Program-made: the position numbers and the translations under genes
In this document: piece after piece, positions 1 to 10,133 of the stretch
Numbering within the stretch: the stretch's first letter is position 1
Layout of the letters: each line of letters starts with the position of its first letter
Notes under the pieces: generated by a model
Seen by the model: the letters and a program-made list of their open reading frames with translations, nothing else
Database searches by the model: none
What the model was told of the DNA's origin: nothing
Assembly: GCF_022340605.1 (NCBI RefSeq)
Contig: NZ_JAJDNQ010000089.1
Span: 1 to 64,000 of the forward strand
DNA length: 64,000 bases
Source of the DNA: Thiohalocapsa sp.
GTDB lineage: Bacteria; Pseudomonadota; Gammaproteobacteria; Chromatiales; Chromatiaceae
Reading direction: 5' to 3'

Positions 1-1577
1 CGCTTGGCAATGATCTCGGCCGGCAGGAAGTCCTTGAGCGCCTGCTTGAAGAACCAGCGCAACTGCGTGCGCTTGAGCTGCATGCCGGGCGGCACGGACG
101 CGGCGAACGCCAACATCCGATCGTCCAGCAGCGGGTAGCGCACATCGATGCCGGCGAGTTGGCAGGCCTGGTTGACCTTACGCAGGTCGTTGTCGGCGAG
201 GGTGAGCTTGAGATCGAGGTGCATCATCCGGTTGATGGCGGAAGCGCCACGCGTGCGGCCATAGACCTCGCGCAGGTTCGCAAGCGGCGCCGCGGTGTCG
301 ACGCGGGCCAGGAAATCCGGCTCGAAGATGTCCGCGAGCGGCGAGCGGTGCAGAAAATTGTAGGTCTCGAAGCGGTCCGGCAGCGGCACCTTCGCCTGCT
401 CGATATAGCTGCGGGCCTTGCGCAACGGCGGCACGGCGGCGAGGCCGGGAAGCGCGACGGCACCCTCCAGCAGCGCCCGCAGCGCTCCGGGCACGTTGGC
501 GTATTGCTCGAACAGCCATTGGTTGGCATAACGCTCGTTGCCGCCGAAGATCTCGTCGCCGCCGTCGCCGGCGAGCATGACGTCGATGCCGTCCGACTTG
601 GCGAAGCGCGCGCACAGGTAGGCCGGCACGATGGAGGCGTTGCCGAAGGGCTCGTCGCAGAAGGCGGCCACCCGCGGCACGGCCTCCACCACGTCCTGCG
701 CGGTGACGTAATACTCGCGCGGCCGGGTGTCGAAATGCCCCGCGGCGATGCGCGCGTATTCCATCTCGTCGAAGCCCGCGGCGTCGAAGCCGATGGAGTA
801 GGTCGGCACCGGCGCCTCCTGCAACCGCCGCCAGGTGCCGGCGACGCTGGAGCTGTCGGTGCCGCCGCTGAGGAAACAGCCGACGCTGCCGTCGCCCGCG
901 CCCGCGTCCCCGACCACCTCCGGCAGGAGCCGGCGAAACTCGCCACGCAGGTCCGCGAAGCGCGCGCGGCCCTCCCGGTACGGCATGTGCCAGTAGAAGC
1001 GCTCGGCGGCTGGGGCCTCGACGCCGTCGAAGCGCAGCACCTGCGCCGGCAGCAGTTTGCTGACGCCGGTGTAGATGGTCCCGGGGCTGGGGACCATGTG
1101 GAAGTAGACGTACTCGAACAGCGCCTGGTCATTGACCTCGAGTGCCGGCCCCGGCAGCGCGCGCAGCGCCCCAAGCCGGGTCGCGAAGCCGATGCAGCCG
1201 CCACGGCGCACCACATAGAGCCCGCGCGCACCCGCCCGGTCCACCGCCAGCAGCAGGCGACGGCGCCTCAGGTCCAGCAGCGCCAGCGCGAAGGGGCCAT
1301 GCAGCGCATCGAGCAGTTGCTCGCCGTCGCGGCGGTAGCGCTCGGCCAGCTCGGCGCCGGTGCTGCCGGCACTGTCCGACAGCATCAGCACGCAGTCGTC
1401 GTCCTGGTGGCAGATTCCGCCGGCAGCGCCGTTGATGCCGCCGTGGACGTCCGCCGCCTGCACCCGCCCCGCCCTGCCGACGGCCCCGGCGCCGTCCGCC
1501 TGGAGCATCGCCTCCAGCACCGCATCGCCCGCCGCCGGCTCCGGCAGCGCGCCGAACCATCCGCAAATCCCCTTCAT
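1..1577 (-). CDS. asnB: asparagine synthase (glutamine-hydrolysing), 3' end cut by window edge
   Basis: Reverse translation from ATG at 1577 reads MKGICGWFGALPEP... with later SGGTDSS and LAGDGGDEIFGGNERY motifs of class II glutamine amidotransferase / Asn synthase. Absent from the ORF track because it runs off the left edge. Confidence 0.9.
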   Translation of the reverse strand, partial: MKGICGWFGALPEPAAGDAVLEAMLQADGAGAVGRAGRVQAADVHGGINGAAGGICHQDDDCVLMLSDSAGSTGAELAERYRRDGEQLLDALHGPFALALLDLRRRRLLLAVDRAGARGLYVVRRGGCIGFATRLGALRALPGPALEVNDQALFEYVYFHMVPSPGTIYTGVSKLLPAQVLRFDGVEAPAAERFYWHMPYREGRARFADLRGEFRRLLPEVVGDAGAGDGSVGCFLSGGTDSSSVAGTWRRLQEAPVPTYSIGFDAAGFDEMEYARIAAGHFDTRPREYYVTAQDVVEAVPRVAAFCDEPFGNASIVPAYLCARFAKSDGIDVMLAGDGGDEIFGGNERYANQWLFEQYANVPGALRALLEGAVALPGLAAVPPLRKARSYIEQAKVPLPDRFETYNFLHRSPLADIFEPDFLARVDTAAPLANLREVYGRTRGASAINRMMHLDLKLTLADNDLRKVNQACQLAGIDVRYPLLDDRMLAFAASVPPGMQLKRTQLRWFFKQALKDFLPAEIIAK

Positions 1578-1987
1578 GTCTTCCCCCAGCTTGAACGCGC
1601 CGCGAGTATACGCGAGCCATCCGTGCCGGCGGCCACGGAGAGCTGCAATGCACTAGCGCAACAGCGCGCAAGTCGCGAGACCTTCTCAGATCGTTGTCGT
1701 TGTCGTTGTCGTAATCGTGCTCTCAACCGTGCGGCCAGTCGATTACGACTCCGATTCCGACCACGACAACGCGGGAGCCCGGTCTCGGAATTTCCGCAGC
1801 GAAGCCCTGCCACGTCGGGCATCTCCGAGAGTTGCGGTTTGTTATGGCCCGCGGGCGGCCACCAGGCCATAGTCCGGCCTTGTCCGCGGTTGCATCGCGC
1901 GCAATGCAGTGCAAACCTGCCGCGCGCGCCTGCGACCGCGCCTGCTGCCTCATGCCCTCTCAACCACGCTTTCGGGAGACCGACACC

Positions 1988-2569
1988 ATGCACAAGCACA
2001 TCCTCGCCGGCTCCGTGCTGGCCCTGGCCGCGGCGCTCGCCGCCTCCAGCCTCAGCTTCGCCGAGACCACTGCGGACGACGCCGTTCAGGCCCGCGCGCT
2101 GATCAAGCAGTTCACCACCACGCTGCAGGGCGAGCTGAAGGCCGGGCTGCAGCAGGGCGGCCCGGTGGCGGCGGTCGAGGTCTGCAAGAAGGTCGCACCG
2201 GGCATCGCCGCCGACTTGTCCGAGCAATCCGGCTGGGACGTGGGCCGCACCAGCCTCAAGCCCCGCAACAAGGCGCTGAACACGCCGGACGCGTGGGAGC
2301 GGCAGGTGCTGGAGCAGTTCGAGTCCCGCAAGGCGCACGGCGAATCGCCCATGGGCATGAGCTACGCGTCCGTCGAGCAGACCGACGACGGCAAGGTCTA
2401 TCGCTACATGCAGGCCATTCCGACGCAGGAGGTCTGCCTCGCCTGTCACGGCAAGGACATCGCCCCGGACTTGGCCGCGGCACTGGACAAAGCCTATCCT
2501 GATGACCAGGCGCGCGGCTTCGAGCTCGGCGACATCCGCGGCGCCTTCACGCTGTCGAAGCCCAGGTAG
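1988..2569 (+). CDS. DUF3365 / Tll0287-like haem-binding secreted protein
   Basis: Signal peptide MHKHILAGSVLALAAALAASSLSFAE; C-terminal CLACHG (CxxCH). Confidence 0.85.
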   Translation: MHKHILAGSVLALAAALAASSLSFAETTADDAVQARALIKQFTTTLQGELKAGLQQGGPVAAVEVCKKVAPGIAADLSEQSGWDVGRTSLKPRNKALNTPDAWERQVLEQFESRKAHGESPMGMSYASVEQTDDGKVYRYMQAIPTQEVCLACHGKDIAPDLAAALDKAYPDDQARGFELGDIRGAFTLSKPR

Positions 2570-2678
2570 TCAGTCCGACGACGGCAATGCGGCGGCCACC
2601 CGATGGCGGCATTGGGCGGCTGCATTGGGCGGCTCGACGGCGTTATATCAACAGCGCCGCGCGGGGGACGTCCAGGAC

Positions 2679-3206
2679 ATGCCGGAGGATCGCTACAACA
2701 TCGTCTTCGCCGGAAAGCTGCTGAGCGGAACCGACCCCGCCAGGACACGGGAGAAGCTGGGCAGCACCTTCCGGCTCGATGACGCCCAGCTCGACAACCT
2801 CTTCAGCGGCCGGCCCGTGGTGGTGAAGCGCGACGTGGACCTGATCACGGCGACGCGCTTCCAGCAGGCCTTCCTCGCCGCCGGGGCACGGACCGAGATC
2901 GAGACGGTGACAGCACCGGTGAAGCTGTCGGCGTCCGCGGACGCGGCGCAAGCGCCGAGCAGGGCTACCGAGACTTCAACCCGCGCCGACGGTCCCCTTG
3001 CACTGGCGCCCGTCGGTGCCCCGCTCGACGAGATCGACGACCGGGGTCCGCCACGCCATCCCGATACCAGCGCATTGAGCCTGGTCCCCGGCGACGGCTG
3101 GGATCTCGCGGACTGCGCCCCGCCCCCGGTGCCGATCCCCGAGCTCGACCTGACCGACCTGACCCTGGCGCCCCTCGACGGCCGCCGACCGGACGATGGA
3201 CAATAG
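2679..3206 (+). CDS. conserved hypothetical protein
   Basis: In-frame ATG at 2679 inside ORF 2502..3206; N-terminus MPEDRYNIVFAGKLLSGTDPARTREKL...LFSGRPVVVKRDVD resembles a small N-terminal domain known from purple sulfur bacteria. Confidence 0.6.
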   Translation: MPEDRYNIVFAGKLLSGTDPARTREKLGSTFRLDDAQLDNLFSGRPVVVKRDVDLITATRFQQAFLAAGARTEIETVTAPVKLSASADAAQAPSRATETSTRADGPLALAPVGAPLDEIDDRGPPRHPDTSALSLVPGDGWDLADCAPPPVPIPELDLTDLTLAPLDGRRPDDGQ

Positions 3207-3247
3207 CCGGCTGTGTATCAGCAGCCAGCCACGCCAAGCGTCCTTTC

Positions 3248-4507
3248 ATGAGCGAGCCCATGAGCGAGCAGTCCCCCACTCACATCGTCATCGGCGGCGG
3301 TATCAGCGGCCTCAGTGCCGCCCACTACGCCGCCCGCCATGCGCCCCACGGCGCTGCCAAGAACGGCCACGACACCCTCGTGCTCGAGGCCGACGACCGC
3401 CCCGGCGGCTGCATGCACACGCGTGCCTTCGCGAACCTCAACGGCTTCTGGGTGGAGGCCGGCAGCCACAGCTGCTTTAACAGCTACGGCAACCTGCTCG
3501 GCATCATGGAAACGCTCGGCATCCTGGACCGCGCAACGCCCAAGGCCAAGCTCAGTTACAAGCTCTGGCGCGGCGGCAAGCGCACGTCCATCCTCTCCGC
3601 GCTACACCTGTTCGAGCTGGTGGGGTCGCTGCCGAAGCTCTTCGGCGGCGACAAAGCCGGCGCCAGCGTGCGCGAGTACTACGGCCGCGGCCTCGGCCAG
3701 AAGAACTATCGGGACCTGTTCGGCCCGGCGTTCCGCTCGGTCATCTGCCAGCCGGCGGACGACTTCCCGGCCGAGGCCCTGTTCCGCAAGAAGCCCCGGC
3801 GCAAGGACGTGCTGCGCAGCTTCACCATGCCCGGCGGTCTGAACGACATTCCCGTGTCCATCGCCGAGACGCCCGGCGTCACCCTGGCCACCGGCAAGCC
3901 GGTGACGGCCGTCGAGCGCGCCGGTGAAGGCTTCGCGGTCACCTGCACCGACGGCAGCCGATATACCTGCGAGTGGCTGACGCTCGCCGTGCCGCCGGAC
4001 GTGGCCGCCCGGCTCCTCGCCGACGTGGCGCCAGCTGCCGCCGCCATCGTCGGCCGCATCGGCATGGCCGAGATCGACACCCAGCTCCTGGTGCTCGACA
4101 AGGCCCATCTCGGCATCGACCCGCTGGCCGGCTTCATCAGCGTGGATGGCGCCTTTCTGTCCGCCGTGACGCGGGACTTTCTGGACGACCCGCGGCTGCG
4201 CGGCTTCGCGTTCCACTTCCCGGGCGATCTGCTGGACGAGGACGCGCGCATCGAGGCCGCCTGCCGGGCATTGGATGCCGAGCCCGGGCAGGTGCTCGCG
4301 TCGGCCAGCGTCCGCAACCGACTGCCGGCGCTGCGCAAGGGCCATGCGGAGCAGGTGGCGGCGCTGGACCATGCGCTGGCCGACGGGCGGCTCGGCCTCA
4401 CCGGCAACTGGTTCCTGGGCGTGTCCATCGAGGACTGCGTCACCCGCAGCCGCAGCGAGCACGAGCGGCGCTTCGGCGCCCTGCCGGAGCCGGCCGCGGC
4501 CGCCTGA
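3248..4507 (+). CDS. FAD-dependent oxidoreductase, protoporphyrinogen oxidase/amine oxidase-like
   Basis: N-terminal dinucleotide-binding motif HIVIGGGISGLSAAHYAA and LVLEADDRPGGCMHT. Confidence 0.85.
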   Translation: MSEPMSEQSPTHIVIGGGISGLSAAHYAARHAPHGAAKNGHDTLVLEADDRPGGCMHTRAFANLNGFWVEAGSHSCFNSYGNLLGIMETLGILDRATPKAKLSYKLWRGGKRTSILSALHLFELVGSLPKLFGGDKAGASVREYYGRGLGQKNYRDLFGPAFRSVICQPADDFPAEALFRKKPRRKDVLRSFTMPGGLNDIPVSIAETPGVTLATGKPVTAVERAGEGFAVTCTDGSRYTCEWLTLAVPPDVAARLLADVAPAAAAIVGRIGMAEIDTQLLVLDKAHLGIDPLAGFISVDGAFLSAVTRDFLDDPRLRGFAFHFPGDLLDEDARIEAACRALDAEPGQVLASASVRNRLPALRKGHAEQVAALDHALADGRLGLTGNWFLGVSIEDCVTRSRSEHERRFGALPEPAAAA

Positions 4508-4516
4508 GCCAGCCCG

Positions 4517-4690
4517 TGGCACGTCGCGGCGGGGACGCCGCTCCCACAGCCGCGCCGCGCCCACCCGTGGGAGCGCCATCCCCGGCGCGATTCAGCGCCC
4601 GACCGTGATTCATCGCGGTGGGGACGCCGCTGCCACAGCCGCGCCGCGCCCGCCCGTGGGAGCGCCGCCCCCGGCGCGATTCGACGCCAG
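4517..4690. repeat. tandem REP/REPIN-like palindromes (two ~85-bp units)
   Basis: Two near-identical copies of CGCGGCGGGGACGCCGCTCCCACAGCCGCGCCGCGCC..CCCGTGGGAGCGCC...CCGGCGCGATTC. Confidence 0.8.
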
Positions 4691-4713
4691 CCACGCACAG
4701 ACAGCAGACATCG

Positions 4714-5250
4714 ATGCCAAGCCTCCCTGCTCCGCACGACATCCCCCGCATCACCGCGCTTCGATACCCGCGGGCGAAAACCCTGAACGATCCGCTGGCG
4801 TTGGCCTTCGCCGGACTCGATGACACGGACTTCACGCACCGATCGCATTACATCGACGGCCGCTTCGAGAACCTCTATCTGGACCGCGAGCGCCTGCCCG
4901 GGCTGGACGACCTGCTGCGCTTCGCAACCGCTGCGGCCGCAGCGCGCCTGGGGCTGGAGTGCCCGCCCCTGCGCTGCGGCTTCTGGCTCAACGCCATGCC
5001 GCCCGGCAGCAGCACCAGCAGGCACAGCCACGAGGAGAACGACGAACTGCTGGCCGGTGTCTACTACGTGGCCGTGCCGGAGGCGAGCGGCGACGTCGTC
5101 TTCGCCGACGACCCCTTCGCGATCCGCGTCACGCCACGGCCGGGCCAGCTGCTGCTGTTCCCGCCGGCGCTGCCGCACTGGGTGGAGCCGCACCGCGGCG
5201 AGGGGCTCAGGCTGTCGGTGGCCCTCAACTTTGGACCGAAAAACGCCTGA
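4714..5250 (+). CDS. putative 2OG-Fe(II) oxygenase (TIGR02466-like)
   Basis: SRHSHEENDELLAGVYYV...PGQLLLFPPALPHWVEPHRGEGLRLSVALNFG: candidate H-x-E...H facial triad and downstream Arg. Confidence 0.75.
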   Translation: MPSLPAPHDIPRITALRYPRAKTLNDPLALAFAGLDDTDFTHRSHYIDGRFENLYLDRERLPGLDDLLRFATAAAAARLGLECPPLRCGFWLNAMPPGSSTSRHSHEENDELLAGVYYVAVPEASGDVVFADDPFAIRVTPRPGQLLLFPPALPHWVEPHRGEGLRLSVALNFGPKNA

Positions 5251-5268
5251 GACCAGCGACAATCGGCG

Positions 5269-5667
5269 CTAATCCCGGACGATGATGCGCTCCACCTCCG
5301 ACACCCTGATCTGCCGGCCATCGAGGGTGCGGACGCTGTGGTCACCGACGTCGGTGCGCCGCGCCTCGAAGCGCTCGATGCTGCCGGTGATGGGATTCGC
5401 GACCTCCACGGTCACGACGTCGTGGCCACGCGTCCAGCGCTGCCAGAGCGCCAGGCCGCTGCCCGCCAGCATGACCACCACCACGAGTGCGGCGGCGATC
5501 TGGATCAGGCTGCGGCGCGAGCGCGGGCCAGCCGCGCGACCGGCCGCCTGCGCCCGCCGCCCGGCCCCGTCGGACCTGAGCCCGGACCTGATCTCGGCCG
5601 CGCGCTCGCGGATCGCATAGAAGGCCAGCACGATGATGGCCACGGTGAGGAGAAGCTTACCGAGCAT
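5269..5667 (-). CDS. hypothetical membrane protein
   Basis: 132 aa, two predicted TM segments (LLLTVAIIVLAFYAI; LIQIAAALVVVVMLAGSGLAL). Confidence 0.65.
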   Translation of the reverse strand: MLGKLLLTVAIIVLAFYAIRERAAEIRSGLRSDGAGRRAQAAGRAAGPRSRRSLIQIAAALVVVVMLAGSGLALWQRWTRGHDVVTVEVANPITGSIERFEARRTDVGDHSVRTLDGRQIRVSEVERIIVRD

Positions 5668-5760
5668 GGATGTGGGTTGACCGGGGTTGTCGCCGGTCGA
5701 TGCCGCCGCTAGGGTGCGAAAGTGGCGCTGTTGCCAGAACCTGTGAGTGGGTGCCGCGTT

Positions 5761-5923
5761 GAGACTGTGAAAGTATTGCTCGCAACTCCAGAAAAGAGCG
5801 GATCGTAGGTCGGGTTAGCGATAGCGTAACCCGACTATCAACGGCGCACCGTCGCCCGTCGTCAGGTTACGCTGCGCTCTCCCCTTATCAATAGCTGACT
5901 ACACCGAATACTTTGACGGTCTC
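5761..5923. repeat. element A copy 1: composite inverted repeat with terminal inverted repeats
   Basis: GAGACTGTGAAAGTATT (5761-5777) vs AATACTTTGACGGTCTC (5907-5923); core TAGGTCGGGTTAGCGATAGCGTAACCCGAC. Confidence 0.75.
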
Positions 5924-6007
5924 GTTGCGACGCGAGCGACCGCTCGGCACGCGGGCGATGTCGCCGCCCGCCCGCAGTCACCCTGCTTGGAGTCTCCCGT
6001 GCAACTG

Positions 6008-6664
6008 ATGCGCAACATCCGATGCCTCGGCACCATACTCGGCTGCCTCCTGCTGCTGCAAGGCTGCGACGAGCCGCCGAAGCCAAGCGGCAATTTCCAT
6101 CACGCCGTGGAGACCGCGGACCTGGTGCAGATCAAGCGCCACCTGTACTGGGGGACGGACGCGAACACGCCGGGGCCGGGTGGCGAACTGCCGCTCGGCA
6201 TCACCGCGCGCCATGGCGATGTCGCCGTCGCCAAAGAGCTCATCAAGCACGGTGCGAACCCGAACCGCGCCGGCCCGGACGGCCGCACGCCGCTGACGGT
6301 GGCGCTCGAGCACGGCAAGGTGCCCATGGCGGAGCTGCTGCTGCGCAATGGCGCCGACGATGACCCGCAGGCGCTGCTGCGCGAGCTGGTGCAGGAGTCG
6401 CTGCTCGACCGCGACACGCTGGCGCTGCTGCTGAGCCAGGGCGCGACGCTCGATACCGCGGGCGCGGACGGCCGGACTCCGCTGGCGATCGCCGTCGACA
6501 CCGACAACATCAACATCGCCAAGCTGCTGCTGGAGCGGGGCGCACCGCTCGCGCCGGGCCAGCCGCCCAAGGACGCCGGCAGCGCCGCGCCCGTGCCCAC
6601 CGCGGCCGACATCGAGGACCCGCTGATGGCGCAGTTATTGCGGCGTTACGGGGTTATTGAATAA
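6008..6664 (+). CDS. ankyrin-repeat lipoprotein
   Basis: Lipobox LLLLQGCDE; ankyrin motifs GELPLGITARHGDVAVAKELIKHGANPN, DGRTPLTVALEHGKVPMAELLLRNGAD. Start could be GTG at 5999. Confidence 0.8.
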   Translation: MRNIRCLGTILGCLLLLQGCDEPPKPSGNFHHAVETADLVQIKRHLYWGTDANTPGPGGELPLGITARHGDVAVAKELIKHGANPNRAGPDGRTPLTVALEHGKVPMAELLLRNGADDDPQALLRELVQESLLDRDTLALLLSQGATLDTAGADGRTPLAIAVDTDNINIAKLLLERGAPLAPGQPPKDAGSAAPVPTAADIEDPLMAQLLRRYGVIE

Positions 6665-6781
6665 GGGAAGGCGCGGAGCAAGAGGTACGGAGTACTTGGT
6701 GCCTAAGCCCCGGTGCGGGCTCGTTGGCACTTGGCTTCATGGCAGTAACCTCCTGAAGACCTGAGACCCCACGGAGCGCCC

Positions 6782-8629
6782 ATGCACCACCTGACCGAGA
6801 TCCTCGCCCTACTGATGGTGCTCGGCATCGGCGCGCAGTGGCTCGCGTGGCGCTTCCAGGTGCCGGCCATCGTGCTGCTGAGTGCCTTTGGCCTGCTGAT
6901 CGGCCCGGTACTGGGCATCCTGCGGCCGAGCGAGGCCCTGGGGGATGCCTACCAGCCGATCATCAAGCTCGCCGTGGCCGCCATCCTGTTCGAGGGCGGG
7001 CTGTCGCTCAGGTTCGCTGAGCTGAAGCAGTCCGCCACGGTATTGCGCCGGCTCACCACCGTCGCCGTGGCGCTGTCGCTGACCCTGACCGCGTGGGCCG
7101 CGCATCGCATCGTCGGCATGGACTGGGCGGTAGCACTGGTGTTCGGCGCCATCACGGTGGTGACCGGGCCGACGGTGATCCTGCCGCTGCTGCGCCAGGC
7201 GCGCCTGAAGCGCCGCCCCGCGACCTTCCTGAAGTGGGAAGGCATCGTCAACGATCCCACCGGTGCGGTGCTGACGGTGGTGATGTTCGACTACTTCGTC
7301 GGCGCCGACGCGGGGCACCTGGGCGAGACCTTCGCGCACCTCGGCGCCGGCGTCGGCGTGGCGCTGCTGCTGGGCGGCGTCGGTGGCTGGGCGCTGGGAC
7401 GCGCCTTCCTCGCCGGACTGGTGCCGGAGTACCTCAAGGGCGCCGTGGCGCTGGCGGCCGCGCTCGGCGCCTATGCGCTCTCCAACCAGGTGCTGGAGGA
7501 GGCCGGCCTCATCGCCGCGACGGTGATGGGCGTGGTCCTCGGCAACATGAGCCTGCCGAGCATCGCCGAGATCCGCCGCTTCAAGGAGTACATCGCGGTA
7601 TTGCTGGTCTCCGGCATCTTTCTGCTGCTGACGGCAGACCTCGACCCGCACATCCTGGCCGCACTGGACTGGCGCAGCGCGGCGCTGATCGCCGCGGTGG
7701 TTCTCGTGGTGCGGCCGGTGGTGGTATGGACCGCCACCATCGGCGCCGGCATGAGCTGGCAGGAGCGCGCGCTGGTGGGCTGGATCGCGCCGCGCGGCGT
7801 GGTCGCCGCGGCCGTGGCCGGCGTGTTCGGCCCGCTGCTGGCCGAGCACGGCATGGACGGTGCCGAGCTGCTGCTGCCGCTGGTGTTCGTGCTGATCCTG
7901 GTGACCGTGGTGCTGCACGGCTTCAGTCTTCGCTGGCTGGCGCGCGGGCTGCACCTCAGCGCCCAGCGCCAGGGCGGTCTCATCCTCGCCGGCGCCGGCG
8001 CCTGGAGCAGCGGACTCGCGAAGAAGCTGCACGAGTTGGAGGTGCCGGTGATCGTCGCCGACAGCGCCTGGCACCGGCTGCGCGCCGCGCGCCAGGCCGG
8101 CGTGCCGGTGTACTTCGGCGAACTATTGTCCGAGCACGCCGAGCACTCGCTGGAGCTGGGCGCCTTCAGCAGCCTGCTGGCCACCACCAACAACGACGCC
8201 TACAACGCCCTGGTATGCGCCCGCTTCGCGCCGGAGCTCGGCCGGCAGAACATCTTCCAGCTCGCCACAGGCGAGGTGGCCGAGCCGCGCAAGCCCTCGC
8301 CCGAGCTGCGCGGCCGCACCGCCATGAGCGACGAGATCCTGTACGAGGACCTGCAACGGCGCTGGTACCAGGGCTGGAGCTTCCGCTGTAGCACCCTCAC
8401 CGAGACCTTCGACGTGGAGATGCTCAAGACCGCGCTGCCGGACGACGCCGTGCCGGTGCTGGTGATCGGCCCAAAGCAGGAGGTGCGCATGCTGGAGGCC
8501 GGCAAGGGGCTGCGCGCCGAGCCGGGCGAAGACGTGATCTGGTTCGGGCCCAAGGCCGCCGAGGCCGAGCCGAGGGACCCCGCCGACAATGGCACCACGG
8601 CGGCGGAGAAGCCGAGGCCGTTGGTTTAG
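6782..8629 (+). CDS. cation:proton antiporter (CPA1/NhaP type) with C-terminal TrkA-N-like domain
   Basis: 615 aa polytopic; FEGGLSLRFAEL, TVVTGPTVILPLLRQARL, WIAPRGVVAAAVAGVF. Confidence 0.88.
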   Translation: MHHLTEILALLMVLGIGAQWLAWRFQVPAIVLLSAFGLLIGPVLGILRPSEALGDAYQPIIKLAVAAILFEGGLSLRFAELKQSATVLRRLTTVAVALSLTLTAWAAHRIVGMDWAVALVFGAITVVTGPTVILPLLRQARLKRRPATFLKWEGIVNDPTGAVLTVVMFDYFVGADAGHLGETFAHLGAGVGVALLLGGVGGWALGRAFLAGLVPEYLKGAVALAAALGAYALSNQVLEEAGLIAATVMGVVLGNMSLPSIAEIRRFKEYIAVLLVSGIFLLLTADLDPHILAALDWRSAALIAAVVLVVRPVVVWTATIGAGMSWQERALVGWIAPRGVVAAAVAGVFGPLLAEHGMDGAELLLPLVFVLILVTVVLHGFSLRWLARGLHLSAQRQGGLILAGAGAWSSGLAKKLHELEVPVIVADSAWHRLRAARQAGVPVYFGELLSEHAEHSLELGAFSSLLATTNNDAYNALVCARFAPELGRQNIFQLATGEVAEPRKPSPELRGRTAMSDEILYEDLQRRWYQGWSFRCSTLTETFDVEMLKTALPDDAVPVLVIGPKQEVRMLEAGKGLRAEPGEDVIWFGPKAAEAEPRDPADNGTTAAEKPRPLV

Positions 8630-8684
8630 GAACAGCGGAGTGCGAGTGCGGAGTGCGGAGTGCGCCCGCGCCGGCGGCCCGCCC

Positions 8685-8755
8685 CTGTGGGAGCGGCCTC
8701 CCCGCCGCGATGGGCCGCTCGTCGCGCCGGGGACGGCGCTCCCACAGCGGGTGCC
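8685..8755. repeat. REPIN-like palindrome
   Basis: GTGGGAGCGGCCTCCCCGCCGCGA ... TCGCGCCGGGGACGGCGCTCCCAC. Confidence 0.75.
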
Positions 8756-9011
8756 CGAGTCGTGATGGGAGCCGGCGGGGCTCGCCGCGGCGAATCGACC
8801 TAGCCCGCGCTGCCGCCCAGCCCCGACGCCGGCGCCTGCCCAGAGCGTGCAGGAAAAAACCCGCGTAGGTCGAGCTGAGGAATGAAGCCCGACACGGCGC
8901 TCAATACAGCCGCCTGATCGTCATAGCCGCCTGCTCGTCGGGCCTCCTGCGTCGGCCCGACCTGCAGAGGCCACGTGACACCGAGGCTCCACAGTCTTTC
9001 CGTCCCTCTTC

Positions 9012-9926
9012 TCAGACCCTCGGCCGCCCTTCATCCAACGCGGTGCCAACGATCCTGGGCGCCGACCGCCGTCCGGCGACGCCCCAGAAGCCCAGCGCCA
9101 GCACGCCAATCCAGGCCGCGGCAAGCAGGCCGATGACGCCGTCGTAGCGGCCGGCGAGGAAGCCGAGGGCGGCGGCGGGGTCGGAGTCCGTCAGCCGGCG
9201 GGTCATCTGGATCACGAACACCCAGCCCGCGTGCAAGCCCACGCCCCACGCGATGTGCCCGGCGCGCTCGCGCACCAGCGCCAGAAACACCCCCACCAGG
9301 AACAGCGCGAGCATGGAATCCAGATGGCGCCAGTCCGCCACGCCGGTGAACACGCCCGCGAACATGGCCCGGGTGCCGGCCCAGTCGAAGGGGACGCCCG
9401 GCGGTAGGTCGTGCGGCTTCAAGAAGTGCAGCAGCGCGTATAGGGCCGCTGACCAGACCACGGCGGCGCGCAGCCCGTTGCGCCGGCGGATGGCACCGTA
9501 GAGGGCACCGCGGAAGAAGGTCTCCTCCAGCAGGCCGATCAGTAGCCCACCCACCAGCGCACCGACGGCCTTCTCCAGCACGAGCCACACCAGGCCATGC
9601 TGCGGCAGGTCGGGCACGCGTATCTCAAGCGCCAGCAGCGCCCAGATGAGCGCCGTGAGAATCAGCACCCCAAGCGCCCAGCCCGCGGCCACGTCCAGCA
9701 GAAACCGCCGCCGCGGGAGGCCGAAGCCGAGCGCAGCGGCGTTGTCCAGCCGCAAGAGCTTCAGGAACGGCCACAGCCCGAGCAGGATATAGAGCTGCGC
9801 CAGCCGCCCCATGACGCGCCGCGGCGGCTCGTCGATGAGGCCCATGTCCAGGAGCGGATGGGCAGTGAGCGCCGCCAGCACCAGGCAGCAGAAGAGATAT
9901 GCGAAGAAGATTGCTGTTGTGCGCAT
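9012..9926 (-). CDS. CPBP family intramembrane glutamic endopeptidase
   Basis: Start ATG at 9926 (MRTTAIFFAYLFCCLVLAAL); EETFFRGALYG and later H motif; polytopic. The track ORF 9012..10940 is over-extended. Confidence 0.85.
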   Translation of the reverse strand: MRTTAIFFAYLFCCLVLAALTAHPLLDMGLIDEPPRRVMGRLAQLYILLGLWPFLKLLRLDNAAALGFGLPRRRFLLDVAAGWALGVLILTALIWALLALEIRVPDLPQHGLVWLVLEKAVGALVGGLLIGLLEETFFRGALYGAIRRRNGLRAAVVWSAALYALLHFLKPHDLPPGVPFDWAGTRAMFAGVFTGVADWRHLDSMLALFLVGVFLALVRERAGHIAWGVGLHAGWVFVIQMTRRLTDSDPAAALGFLAGRYDGVIGLLAAAWIGVLALGFWGVAGRRSAPRIVGTALDEGRPRV

Positions 9927-10133
9927 GGGGCTGAGGCGGAACGAGGGCAGAGTGGCGCGCAGCGAAACACGCCCGACCGGCCAGCGCAAGCACATTGGCC
10001 CCATCGCTCCAGCCCTGGCACGGAGGCTCATGCTCGCGCGTCGGTGACGCGTTGCTGGAGCCGATGCGGCGGATCTGCGATGCTGTCGCACGGCCGACCG
10101 CGGCCACCGCGCCCCCACCCGATTACCAGAACC

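Noticed and set aside
159-2102. 647-aa plus-strand ORF
   Set aside because: Antisense shadow of asnB; composition (VEARGVEADGVGRHRR...) is typical of a high-GC complementary frame, and the minus strand has clear Asn synthase motifs.
6809-8074. 421-aa minus ORF, His/Gln-rich
   Set aside because: Antisense shadow of the Na+/H+ antiporter gene.
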